Positions 1 to 7,049 of a stretch of DNA of 64,000 nt are shown piece after piece. The stretch lies in NCBI GenBank assembly GCA_024233345.1, contig JACKPT010000004.1, positions 124,001-188,000 on the forward strand, in the 5' to 3' direction. The notes beneath the pieces were generated by a model. That model was not told the origin of the DNA, ran no database searches, and was given only the letters and a program-made list of their open reading frames with translations. Position 1 is the first letter of the stretch; the number at the start of each line of letters is the position of its first letter. Source of the DNA: Verrucomicrobiota bacterium. GTDB lineage: Bacteria; Verrucomicrobiota; Kiritimatiellia; CAIVKH01. A program made the position numbers and the translations under genes.

Positions 1-96
1 AATGAGTTCGGCTTCTTCGCGAGTAAAATCGATTCGGAGAATATGCCTGTCTTGTTTGGCCGATTATTTCGATGTCATGGTCAACTCCTAATGCCC

Positions 97-613
97 AACA
101 AGTTATTGAGTCCTTTTTCTCGTGAGCATCACATGTTCTTGCGCTGCTTCCATAAAGCCCTCGTTATTAGGCGTAAGCGTAGCGGGATTTTCTGCTGAGG
201 GAAGGCCAAAGTCATCTGCACGACCGCGTCGTTGTTTCTCACGAAAACAGGGGTGATGACCGTAGGCAATGGTGTATAGCGTGTTGCCAGGCATATGAGC
301 ATACGGAGGGCATTTCGGACGGAGAAGCGGAATGGGGACAAATGTCTTTGCCTCGGAGCGCGGGCGTTGCGACTGTCGTGCCTTCAGCACGAAGGTGGAG
401 TTCGGTTGATCTGAATCCCATGAGTTTGCCATGGGATTTCGAGTGCGGCCCCTTCAGGGCCCGTTCCCTTTTCCCAGTGGTAATCGCAGCCAGGTTGTAA
501 CGAGCCTTCCACTTATTTGCCTGACCCCAGTCTTCCTAATCCTAATCCTGCTCGTAATCGTAATCGACTCGCAGCCAAGTTGTAACGAGTCTTCCACTTA
601 TTTGCCTGACCCC
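97..613 (-). repeat. Structured ~517-bp repeat, copy 1
   Basis: This stretch is repeated as a direct copy at 3285-3800, about 85-90% identical by eye over the full length. It contains several hairpins (a CGTGC/GCACG stem near 382-396, a GGCCC/GGGCC stem near 450-465). Near 481-613 a ~48-bp unit with GTTACAAC and GGGGTCAGGC (minus strand) occurs twice at ~86-bp spacing, separated by short TAATCC/TAATCG repeats. Short open frames inside it do not look like proteins. It lies just downstream of a minus-strand gene, as copy 2 does. Origin unknown; it may be a non-autonomous element or a long non-coding cassette tail. Confidence 0.85.
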
Positions 614-651
614 GGTTTTCTTTAGGGGTTAGCCGGGGCGACCCGAATCGC

Positions 652-1170
652 CTATCTGGAAAGCAGCGATGCCAGCAGTCCAAGCCCCAGAACAAGGATG
701 AGTAGACCTACAAAGATCCATACAATTATGGATGTCTTGTACTTAACCTCGGGTGTAGCTGCGATGGCATCCTTGTACTCTGGAGAGAAGACGACAGTTC
801 CTTTCTTCGAGAAGACCAGAAAGAGTATGTAGCCATTGATCAGTGTGCCTATCGGAAAGCCAAGAAGGCCAATGCCCGAAAGTATCCCAGTGGGAACTCG
901 TGCCCATGCCTTTAGCTCTCGTAGTCCAGTGCCCACCCAAAATTGGAACACGCCGAGCCCGATCAGAGCTGCGGCGACAACAATACGGACGACCATCGTT
1001 GACTCCGTGTCTGTTAGAACTCCCGCAATTCCTGCGATGATAATAAAGAGCGCACCAAGGTAGTACAATACTCCGACAGATCTGACAGAGGCTTCGTGCT
1101 TAATATGGCTGCGTCGCATTTCTACGGTGTCGGTCGTGTGGTTGTCTGCGGAAGACGGCGCTTTGGTCAT
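652..1170 (-). CDS. Hypothetical four-TM membrane protein
   Basis: A 172-residue protein with a hydrophilic ~30-residue N-terminus followed by about four hydrophobic helices: LYYLGALFIIIAGIAGVL, VVAAALIGLGVFQFWVG, a short hairpin around GFPIGTLINGYILFLVFS, and a C-terminal IIVWIFVGLLILVLGLGLL. The motif NGYILFLVFSKKG followed by FSPEYKDAIAATP recalls a small uncharacterised membrane family in PVC bacteria (memory only, no search). The start is supported by AAAGGAGG nine bases upstream of the ATG. It sits between two accessory genes on the same strand. No enzymatic motif is visible; function unknown. Confidence 0.7.
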   Translation of the reverse strand: MTKAPSSADNHTTDTVEMRRSHIKHEASVRSVGVLYYLGALFIIIAGIAGVLTDTESTMVVRIVVAAALIGLGVFQFWVGTGLRELKAWARVPTGILSGIGLLGFPIGTLINGYILFLVFSKKGTVVFSPEYKDAIAATPEVKYKTSIIVWIFVGLLILVLGLGLLASLLSR

Positions 1171-1256
1171 CTGATTCCTCCTTTGGCGAACGTCGTCCCT
1201 TGAGTGGTGCCCGATTCAGGGCGTACGCTCCGAGGCATGGTTGTGCCCATCCAAGT

Positions 1257-2870
1257 TCATGGAAGCCGAATGTCGTATTTGAAAGACTTCAGAGGTCCTG
1301 CATCTTGTGGATCGAAAAGCAATGCTGCCCCAGTGCCCATTTGGTTGGTCTCGTCAGTCCACGCGGCCCCGAGCAGATTGCTCGTCGAAACAATGAAGTA
1401 GCATCGCTCCAATGAGCTTGTTTCGATAAGGAGAGAAGTCCCAGTCCATTTCAGAGGGGGCTGGATGGAGAGCGGATTGGTTGGATCGGTCCCTGCAATA
1501 TACTCCTGCCAATTGCTGAGACTGTCGAGATCAGTATCTTCACCTGCAGCCGCGCCGGTGACGTGATAAAAATGGTCCTCTTCCCATCCGTTAGGTATCC
1601 CGTCACGATCAAGATCGTCATCTCTTGAAGGCCTGTAACACTCCGTGATAAAAGGCATTCGCCCTATGAATAGGTCGCCTGAATCGTTTACTGCCACTGA
1701 CGCTTCACTTCCGATGGGCGCAAGTCGCCACCAAGAGCGTCCATCCGGGCCCACACGCCATGTTCCATCGCTCCCGGCAAGGTAGACGTTGTCATATTGG
1801 TCCATGCAAGCGTCTTGCAGGTACTGGTTTCCTGCGTAGGGATTACTCTCCAGGTAGTCGTTCAGCAGTGCGGTGCCGTCATAACCGATTTTGACGAGGC
1901 TGTATCGCTTCTTCCCCATATCGGCAGTGCGCGCTACATAAGGGCGGCCTTCGGTATCGATCATCATTCCTATGACTGAAGACAGCCAGGGAAACGCGGC
2001 AACGTAAGCAGGACTCACCCAAAGCTCAACGCCGTTGGTGGAGTAGCCGAACATGCGGTCATTGGTTGAAAGGAATACATTGGTTCCCTCTGCGCGCACG
2101 AAAGCCGCGCGATTACCCCCGCTGTAGACGCGAGTTACCAGCCACGAGCGTGGTCCCTCTGTCGGATACTTCGCCAAGATGTGATAAGGCCCAGGTGCAT
2201 TGGGAATATAGGTTACACCGCCGACATAAATGTGCCCTTGTTGATCGGTCGTTATTGCGGTTCCCGCAGCATCTCTGTCACCCTGCGGATGGTGCGTCCA
2301 GTATTCATCGCTCCAGAGCACAACGCCATTCGTGTTCACGCATACTGTCCGCATACCCGTATAGCCATTTGTGCCCAATGCTGAGCCGGTGAGATAGACA
2401 CGTCCCTCATCGTCAATACAGGCTGATGTCACCGTCTCCGAGAGGTTCGTAAGGTTTGGCACAACGCATCGCCATAACTCACTTGCGTTTGCCGATAGCC
2501 GTATTACCCCATAGCTGGTGATTGATCCTGATGCAGTGAGGGTGCCCGCGACGCACAGCCCACCAGCAGGCGAAGGGAGTAAATCCACGGGGTGGTCATC
2601 GGCTTGCGCGCCCCCGTCAAGCAGGGCAGACCAGAGAAACGTGCCATCCTGTTGATAGGCCACAATCTGAATGTCCCGATCTCCGTTGGTGGTATTGGCC
2701 TCACCCCACGCATAAACGAAGTTTGTACTCACCACGCGAATTCCTATGACCTCTGCGGTTGACACTGCAGGATTGGTATACATGTCGCTCCAGACAACAC
2801 TCGGCTGGGAGGTTGCTTTCGATTCCGCAGCGAGGATGCACACCAGTATGAATAGCCGGAATGTGTTCAT
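1257..2870 (-). CDS. Secreted propeller-like protein with Ca-binding C-terminus
   Basis: A 537-residue protein that starts with a signal peptide (MNTFRLFILVCILAAES). The ~400-residue body is a series of repeats with W, G and YVAG/YLAGS-type motifs such as IYVGGVTY and VYLAGSDGTW, typical of SBBP/beta-propeller secreted proteins. Near residue 430 comes DDDLDRDGIPNGWEE, then DTDLDSLSNWQEYIAGTDP, a thrombospondin-3/EF-hand-like calcium module, followed by a ~70-residue beta tail. The same C-terminal plan recurs in three other secreted proteins of this window. I chose the ATG at 2870 over an in-frame TTG at 2894 because the signal peptide begins there. Substrate unknown. Confidence 0.75.
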   Translation of the reverse strand: MNTFRLFILVCILAAESKATSQPSVVWSDMYTNPAVSTAEVIGIRVVSTNFVYAWGEANTTNGDRDIQIVAYQQDGTFLWSALLDGGAQADDHPVDLLPSPAGGLCVAGTLTASGSITSYGVIRLSANASELWRCVVPNLTNLSETVTSACIDDEGRVYLTGSALGTNGYTGMRTVCVNTNGVVLWSDEYWTHHPQGDRDAAGTAITTDQQGHIYVGGVTYIPNAPGPYHILAKYPTEGPRSWLVTRVYSGGNRAAFVRAEGTNVFLSTNDRMFGYSTNGVELWVSPAYVAAFPWLSSVIGMMIDTEGRPYVARTADMGKKRYSLVKIGYDGTALLNDYLESNPYAGNQYLQDACMDQYDNVYLAGSDGTWRVGPDGRSWWRLAPIGSEASVAVNDSGDLFIGRMPFITECYRPSRDDDLDRDGIPNGWEEDHFYHVTGAAAGEDTDLDSLSNWQEYIAGTDPTNPLSIQPPLKWTGTSLLIETSSLERCYFIVSTSNLLGAAWTDETNQMGTGAALLFDPQDAGPLKSFKYDIRLP

Positions 2871-2888
2871 ACGCTTAACATGCCCAGC

Positions 2889-2944
2889 GCCCAACCACAG
2901 GCGCGCGGCGGCACGCTGCGTCCCTCTGGCGGTAATTGTTCTGC
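2889..2944 (-). other. attC-like recombination site (candidate)
   Basis: On the minus strand this 56-bp interval begins GCAGAAC and ends GTTGGGC. The end fits the attC simple-site consensus GTTRRRY; the start fits RYYYAAC only partly. Between them, CGCAGCG and CGCCGCG pair across a TGC loop with one mismatch, and outer CCGC/GTGG arms pair with unpaired bases on one side, as in folded attC sites. It lies exactly between the stop of the 2946-3263 gene and the start of the next minus-strand gene. No integrase is in the window, so this is only a candidate. Confidence 0.4.
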
Positions 2945-2945
2945 A

Positions 2946-3263
2946 TCACTTCTTTATCATTTCTGGTTTACCACGAATGTCTCGCCAATATTCTTCATAG
3001 GCATCATCGTCAACGACCACAGGAACCGCTTCACCATAGAGTCGGTCTTCGCCGTTCTTTTTCGGGCCTGAAATCCAGAACTCTTCACCGCTATCTATGT
3101 CGATATAGTTGGCCTTGAAGCCTGCGCCTTTTAAGGACTGAAACGTCTTGCCGCGGTAATAGAGCGTGCTGCCGCTCTTCGAGAATGTTACTCGACCGAT
3201 CCTCGCATCCCCACCAGACAAGCCTTGTGACTTGTTCTCGATGTACATGATTCGGCTCTTCAT
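2946..3263 (-). CDS. Small conserved hypothetical protein
   Basis: A 105-residue soluble protein beginning MKSRIMYIENKSQGLSG. Features include ARIGRVTFSKSGSTLYYRG, FKANYIDIDSGEEFWISG and an acidic stretch DDDAYEEYWRDIRG. I recall similar short proteins of unknown function scattered across proteobacteria and PVC genomes, often in accessory regions, but could not search. An in-frame ATG 12 bases upstream (3275) is an alternative start; I prefer 3263 because the family, as I remember it, begins MKSRIMYIE. Its stop is directly followed by the attC-like site, and the structured repeat lies upstream. Confidence 0.65.
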   Translation of the reverse strand: MKSRIMYIENKSQGLSGGDARIGRVTFSKSGSTLYYRGKTFQSLKGAGFKANYIDIDSGEEFWISGPKKNGEDRLYGEAVPVVVDDDAYEEYWRDIRGKPEMIKK

Positions 3264-3284
3264 CTCGTTGATCATGTGTTGTAG

Positions 3285-3800
3285 AACAAGTTATTGAGTC
3301 CTTTTTCTCGTGAGCATCACATGTTCTTGCATTGCTTCCATAAAGCTCTCGGTACGAGGCATAAGCGTAGCGGTTCTTTCTGCTATGGGAAGCCCAAAGT
3401 CATCTGCTGGATTCTGCCGGTGTTTCTTACGAAAACAGGGTTGATATTCTCAAGGTGATCGTGTCGAGGGTTTTGCCAGGCATATGAGCATACGAAGGGC
3501 ATTTCGGTCGGCGAGGCGGAATGGGGACAATTGTCTTTGCCTCGGAGCGCGGGCGTTGCGACTGTCGTGCCTTCAGCACGAAGGCGGAGTTCGGTTGATC
3601 TGAATCCCATGGCTTTGCCATGGGCTTTCGAGTGCGGCCCCTTCAGGGCCCTTTTCCTTTTCCCATAGGTAATCGCAGCCAGGTTGTAACGAGTTTTCCA
3701 CTATTTGCCTGACCCCAGCTTTCCTAATCCTAATCCTGCTCGTAATCGTAATCGACTCGCAGCCAAGCTGTAACGAGTCTTCCACTATTTGCCTGACCCC
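3285..3800 (-). repeat. Structured ~516-bp repeat, copy 2
   Basis: Second copy of the element at 97-613, same orientation. The inverted repeat CCCATGGCTTTGCCATGGG near 3607-3625 is perfect here, whereas copy 1 has an altered arm, which suggests that copy 2 keeps the more intact hairpin. The ~48-bp sub-unit occurs twice (about 3668-3716 and 3753-3800). It lies between the end of the toxin gene (3850) and the next minus-strand gene. The two copies share sequence up to AATAACTTGTT (minus strand) and then diverge, which marks a sharp element edge. Confidence 0.85.
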
Positions 3801-3849
3801 CTGTTTCCCCCTGTTTCTCGGTCAATCCAGGCTACCTGATTCGATCATC

Positions 3850-4110
3850 CTACTTCCGGTAAATGTCTTTACGGTGTCCGACGCTGAGGACAAGAACGAG
3901 CAGAACCCGATCACGGATTTCATACAGGACCCGATACCGACCTATCCGAATCCTCATCGAACCGTCACCTGTCAGTTTCTTGCTGTCCGGTGGTCGCGGG
4001 TTCTCGGCCAAGCCTTCTATCCGCTTCAGGATTCGGGCGGCCTCTCGCTTGGGAATGTTCCTGAAATCCTTTCGTACGCTGGCAGCAAATTCAATTCTAT
4101 ATGACGCCAT
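3850..4110 (-). CDS. RelE/ParE-family toxin
   Basis: An 86-residue basic protein of the RelE/ParE toxin fold. It has the usual order: N-terminal YRIEFAASVRKDFRNIP, a helix pair ending in LAENPRPPDSKKLTG, the beta-sheet block RIRIGRYRVLYEIRD, and a C-terminal VGHRKDIYRK. RelE members are ribosome-dependent mRNA interferases and ParE members target gyrase; sequence alone does not separate them here, though the terminal HRKDIYR is common in RelE-like toxins. The start overlaps the antitoxin stop by 14 bp, which indicates translational coupling. The length is normal for the family. Confidence 0.88.
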   Translation of the reverse strand: MASYRIEFAASVRKDFRNIPKREAARILKRIEGLAENPRPPDSKKLTGDGSMRIRIGRYRVLYEIRDRVLLVLVLSVGHRKDIYRK

Positions 4111-4318
4111 CTTGTTTCAGTTGTCCCAGGAATGCTTCGAAACCAATGGTTTTCTCACGCCGGCGCTTCTTGATCGCCTGAAGATCATCGAGGTCTTCGG
4201 CCAAGCTGGCCCGCAGCGCATCGTTCACCAAGTCAGACATGGATTGGTGTGTCTCGGCAGCCTTCAGCCTGAGCGCCTTGTGGACTGCCTCATCAAGATA
4301 GAGGGTTGCTTTGTTCAT
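4097..4318 (-). CDS. Ribbon-helix-helix antitoxin
   Basis: A 73-residue partner of the downstream toxin. The N-terminal MNKATLYLDEAVHKALRLKA is a ribbon-helix-helix DNA-binding segment, followed by SMSDLVNDALRASL (second helix) and an acidic-to-basic C-terminal arm that would wrap the toxin (FEAFLGQLKQDG). A longer frame exists to 4447, but its added 43 residues look non-coding and the family normally starts at MNKATLY, so 4318 is used. Such antitoxins repress their own operon. Confident as a toxin-antitoxin module; the exact subfamily is uncertain. Confidence 0.85.
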   Translation of the reverse strand: MNKATLYLDEAVHKALRLKAAETHQSMSDLVNDALRASLAEDLDDLQAIKKRRREKTIGFEAFLGQLKQDGVI

Positions 4319-4458
4319 AACAGGAAAGTTGCCGCTATGACAGCATGGCGTCAAGACATCACTGGTCCTTTTGATCGAACGGTCAGCCCCAGATACCCCT
4401 GGTGCGCGGAGCGAACGAGAGGTTGCTTGAGGATGGATGTTCGACACCTTACTTCTTT

Positions 4459-4773
4459 CTAAAATCCCTGCCAGATGTAGCTAAATCCGCATAGGAACCA
4501 AAAGCCTACGCCGGCAATATAGCCAAGTCTTGTCAAACTTGTGTCTCGATAGAAGATCATGGTTGAGGTGCCAATACAGGCAACTGATGCCAGAGCACCA
4601 CCGAGCAAGTCATCACCATCCATGATGTACAGCAGAGGGCCAACGATGGTTTTCCAATATTCGGTCTTCGGTAGGACGTGACTGCCGGTATATATCCACG
4701 ACAATAGTACGCTGCTTCCCGCGACAAATAGCAGGAAGCCGAACACAAACAAGTTTCGCCTTATTCGTTTCAG
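4459..4773 (-). CDS. Small membrane protein, probable CTG start
   Basis: About 104 residues with three to four hydrophobic stretches: an N-terminal segment FVFGFLLFVAGSSVLLSWIY, a central GGALASVACIGTSTMIFY and a C-terminal LGYIAGVGFWFLCGFSYIW. The first ATG/GTG/TTG choices lie inside the first membrane helix. Extending the frame upstream reaches a CTG at 4773, directly after a stop codon, with AAAGGA about seven bases before it; this gives the natural basic leader KRIRRN ahead of the helix. CTG initiation is rare, so a mutated ATG is also possible. No homologue recognised. Confidence 0.5.
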   Translation of the reverse strand: MKRIRRNLFVFGFLLFVAGSSVLLSWIYTGSHVLPKTEYWKTIVGPLLYIMDGDDLLGGALASVACIGTSTMIFYRDTSLTRLGYIAGVGFWFLCGFSYIWQGF

Positions 4774-4798
4774 TTATTTTCCTTTGCGCAACCGCCGG

Positions 4799-5983
4799 TC
4801 AGGCCAGGCGCTTGACGAAACGGGCCATGCGGACCATCGCTTCCTTGATTTCATCCATCGAGGTGGCGTAGGAGCAACGGACAAAGCCTTTTCCGCAGGC
4901 CCCGAACGCGGTCCCCGGCACCACCGCGACCTTTTCTTCGTCGAGGAGTTTCAGGGCGAATTCCTTGGAGGACAGACCGAGTTCAGCTACCCGGGGAAAG
5001 GCGTAGAAGGCACCGCGAGGAAAAACACAGGGCAGGCCCATGTCCTCCAGGCAGCTGGTGATATAGTTTCTGCGCCGCCGATATTCATCCTTCATGCCGG
5101 CGATGGTGTCGGCGGGATTGCGAAGTGCCTCCAGTCCCGCCTCCTGGCTGGTGATGGGAGCGCAGAGCATCGAGTACTGGTGGATTTTCATCATCGCCCC
5201 AACCAGCGCTTTGGGGCCGCAGGCATAGCCGAGGCGCAGGCCGGTCATCGCCCAGGCCTTGGAAAAACCGTGGAGGAACAGGGTCCGGTCCTTCATCCCG
5301 GGGAGGGATGCGATGGAGGTGTGGGTTCCTTCATAGGTCAGTTCGGCATAGATCTCGTCGGTGATCACCAACAGGTCATGCTCGACCGCGAGGGCGGCGA
5401 GGGCGTGGAGGTCCTTTTCGCCGAGGGCGGCTCCGGTGGGGTTGTTGGGGAAGTTGAGCAGCAGCGCCTTTGTTTTCGGGGTGATTTTGGCTTCGACGGC
5501 CTCGCGGGTAAGGCGGAAGTCGTCCTCGGCCGTGGTGACCACCCCGACCGGCACCCCGTGGGCAAAGCTGATCAACGGGTTGTAGGACACATAGCAGGGC
5601 TCATGATAAATCACCTCATCCCCCGGTTCGAGGATGGCCCGGAGGGCGAGGTCGAGTCCTTCACTGACCCCCACGGTGACCAGGATTTCATCGGCAGGGT
5701 TGTAGTCGAGTTGATAGGTCTGGCCGAGATAGCCCGCGATGGCCTTGCGCAAGGAGAGCAGGCCGAGATTGGAGGTGTAATGGGTCACCCCGCGCTCGAG
5801 AGAATAGATGGCGGACTCCCGGATTTTCCAGGGGGAAGCAAAGTCCGGTTCCCCGATCCCGAGACTGATGACATCCTTCATGGTACTGACGATTTCAAAG
5901 AAATCGCGGATACCGGAAGGCGGCATGTCCCTCACATGGGCGGCGACGCGGTCAAGGGGTGACTTTGAGGCGCTCAACATCAT
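4799..5983 (-). CDS. PLP-dependent class I/II aminotransferase
   Basis: About 394 residues of fold-type I aminotransferase. Visible motifs: the N-terminal SLGIGEPDF, NFPNNPTGA in the cofactor site, DEIYAELTYEG, the PLP lysine in FSKAWAMTGLRLGY, and the substrate-carboxylate arginine in VRCSYATS. It most resembles the aspartate/aromatic aminotransferase AT-I subgroup (PatA-like); the substrate cannot be fixed from sequence. It overlaps the end of the upstream Lrp-type gene, a common pairing in which the regulator senses an amino acid. Start options cluster at 5983, 5980 (ATG) and 5977 (TTG); a GGAGG sits best placed for the TTG. Confidence 0.9.
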   Translation of the reverse strand: MMLSASKSPLDRVAAHVRDMPPSGIRDFFEIVSTMKDVISLGIGEPDFASPWKIRESAIYSLERGVTHYTSNLGLLSLRKAIAGYLGQTYQLDYNPADEILVTVGVSEGLDLALRAILEPGDEVIYHEPCYVSYNPLISFAHGVPVGVVTTAEDDFRLTREAVEAKITPKTKALLLNFPNNPTGAALGEKDLHALAALAVEHDLLVITDEIYAELTYEGTHTSIASLPGMKDRTLFLHGFSKAWAMTGLRLGYACGPKALVGAMMKIHQYSMLCAPITSQEAGLEALRNPADTIAGMKDEYRRRRNYITSCLEDMGLPCVFPRGAFYAFPRVAELGLSSKEFALKLLDEEKVAVVPGTAFGACGKGFVRCSYATSMDEIKEAMVRMARFVKRLA

Positions 5984-6431
5984 CCTCCACGTCCATATAG
6001 ACACCGTCTGCCTTGTAGGTCTTCAGCATGAAGTGGGTGGCGGTCGACAACACCCCGGGGATGGTGGCCAGTTTTTCCGCGACGAACCAGGCCACTTCCT
6101 TGAGGTCCCGGCCGGACACAAACAGCAACAGGTCGAAGGTGCCGGACATCAGGTAAAGCGAGCTGACCTCCTCGAACTTGCTGATCCGCTTGGCGATATG
6201 ATTGAAGCCCCCCTCGCGCTCCGGGGTCACCTTGACCTCGATCACCGCAGTGACGAGATCGGAGTCGAGGGCATCGCGATTGACCACCGCCTGGTAGCCG
6301 CGAATCACCCCGCGCTTTTCATAGTCCTGAATCCGCCGTTGGATCTCTTCGACGGACTGGTTGAGCATCCGGGCGAGATTCTCCGGAGTTTCCCTCGCAT
6401 TTTCCTTCAAAAGTTTTAGTAATTCATCCAT
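5952..6431 (-). CDS. Lrp/AsnC-family transcriptional regulator
   Basis: A 159-residue regulator. An N-terminal winged helix (MDELLKLLKENARETPENLA... QDYEKRGVIRGYQAVVN) is followed by the RAM/AsnC ligand-binding domain (TAVIEVKVTPEREGGF, LYLMSGTFDLLLFVSG, VLSTATHFMLKTYK). The start at 6431 is chosen because AGGTGA lies six bases upstream and the family begins there; the longer frame to 6587 reads into the divergent promoter region. It is transcribed away from the receiver gene at 6523 and toward the aminotransferase, whose start it overlaps, so it likely controls that enzyme. Confidence 0.9.
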   Translation of the reverse strand: MDELLKLLKENARETPENLARMLNQSVEEIQRRIQDYEKRGVIRGYQAVVNRDALDSDLVTAVIEVKVTPEREGGFNHIAKRISKFEEVSSLYLMSGTFDLLLFVSGRDLKEVAWFVAEKLATIPGVLSTATHFMLKTYKADGVYMDVEDDVERLKVTP

Positions 6432-6435
6432 AGTG

Positions 6436-6467
6436 TCACCTGTAAGGCCCGGTACCGTATCAGGTGA
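6436..6467 (-). promoter_or_regulatory. Inverted repeat covering the Lrp gene RBS
   Basis: Arms TCACCTG and CAGGTGA (7 bp, perfect) flank an 18-bp spacer in the leader of the Lrp-type gene. The 3' arm is the ribosome-binding site itself, so the RNA could hide it in a hairpin; as DNA it could be an autoregulatory operator. Inference from sequence only. Confidence 0.4.
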
Positions 6468-6522
6468 TGAGGGGTCCCTCCAGCGATTTTTACGGCGGAG
6501 TGGACCGGGCGAAGAGAACGCG

Positions 6523-7002
6523 ATGAAACAAACGACGATCTGGATTGTGGACGATGATGATTCGGTGCTGGATCTCATGCTGGCCATTGTGGAACGCCTG
6601 GGCTACCGGGCCCGGACCTTTACCCTTGCCACCGATGCTCTGGAGCAGTTTCAGCGGGGCAAGGCGGAGGTGGTGATTTCCGATGTGCGGATGCCGGACA
6701 TGGATGGATTGGAGTTTACCCGGCGGCTGATTGAAAAGGACCCCTCGGTGAAGGTGATGCTGCTGACCGGTTATCCGTCGATCCCCGACGCGGTCGAAGC
6801 GATCAAGAACGGGGCGTTTGATTACCTGACCAAGCCATTCCGGATGGAGGAGATCCGCATCCGGCTGGAGCGGGCGCTGGAGGCCCGGGAACTGTTCAGC
6901 CGCCTTGTTTCCAGTCGCTGGCTGACCTGGATCCTGATCGGCTCCATGCCCTTGTGGTTCCTGCTCGGGTACCTGTTTGGCTGTCTGCTGCTGGACGTAT
7001 AG
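6523..7002 (+). CDS. Receiver domain with hydrophobic membrane tail
   Basis: A 159-residue protein with a complete CheY-like receiver: acidic cluster VDDDD near residue 9, phospho-acceptor Asp54 in VISDVRMPDMDG, Thr82 in LLTGYP and Lys104 in YLTKPF. There is no DNA-binding or enzymatic output domain. After a short helix the chain ends in about 25 hydrophobic residues (WLTWILIGSMPLWFLLGYLF), predicting one or two membrane helices, which is unusual for a response regulator. The start at 6523 is the Met preceding the receiver, with GAAGAG upstream. It is followed within 50 bp by the histidine kinase and is probably its partner. Confidence 0.85.
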   Translation: MKQTTIWIVDDDDSVLDLMLAIVERLGYRARTFTLATDALEQFQRGKAEVVISDVRMPDMDGLEFTRRLIEKDPSVKVMLLTGYPSIPDAVEAIKNGAFDYLTKPFRMEEIRIRLERALEARELFSRLVSSRWLTWILIGSMPLWFLLGYLFGCLLLDV

Positions 7003-7049
7003 TTCAACCGGGCTTTGGCCCCTCTTATGAGCAAGCGCGATAGATTATT

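Noticed and set aside
1..72. Open minus-strand frame reading ILRIDFTREEAELI at the window edge
   Set aside because: It looks protein-like, but the only nearby ATG is followed by an in-frame stop and the rest lies outside the window, so a gene cannot be supported.
103..432. Proteins of 60-109 residues inside the duplicated repeat
   Set aside because: The frames differ in length and sequence between the two copies and consist of translated hairpins; the DNA, not a protein, is what is conserved.
4784..5962. 392-codon plus-strand frame
   Set aside because: It is antisense to the aminotransferase and shows no family motif; GC-rich codon bias keeps the opposite strand open.
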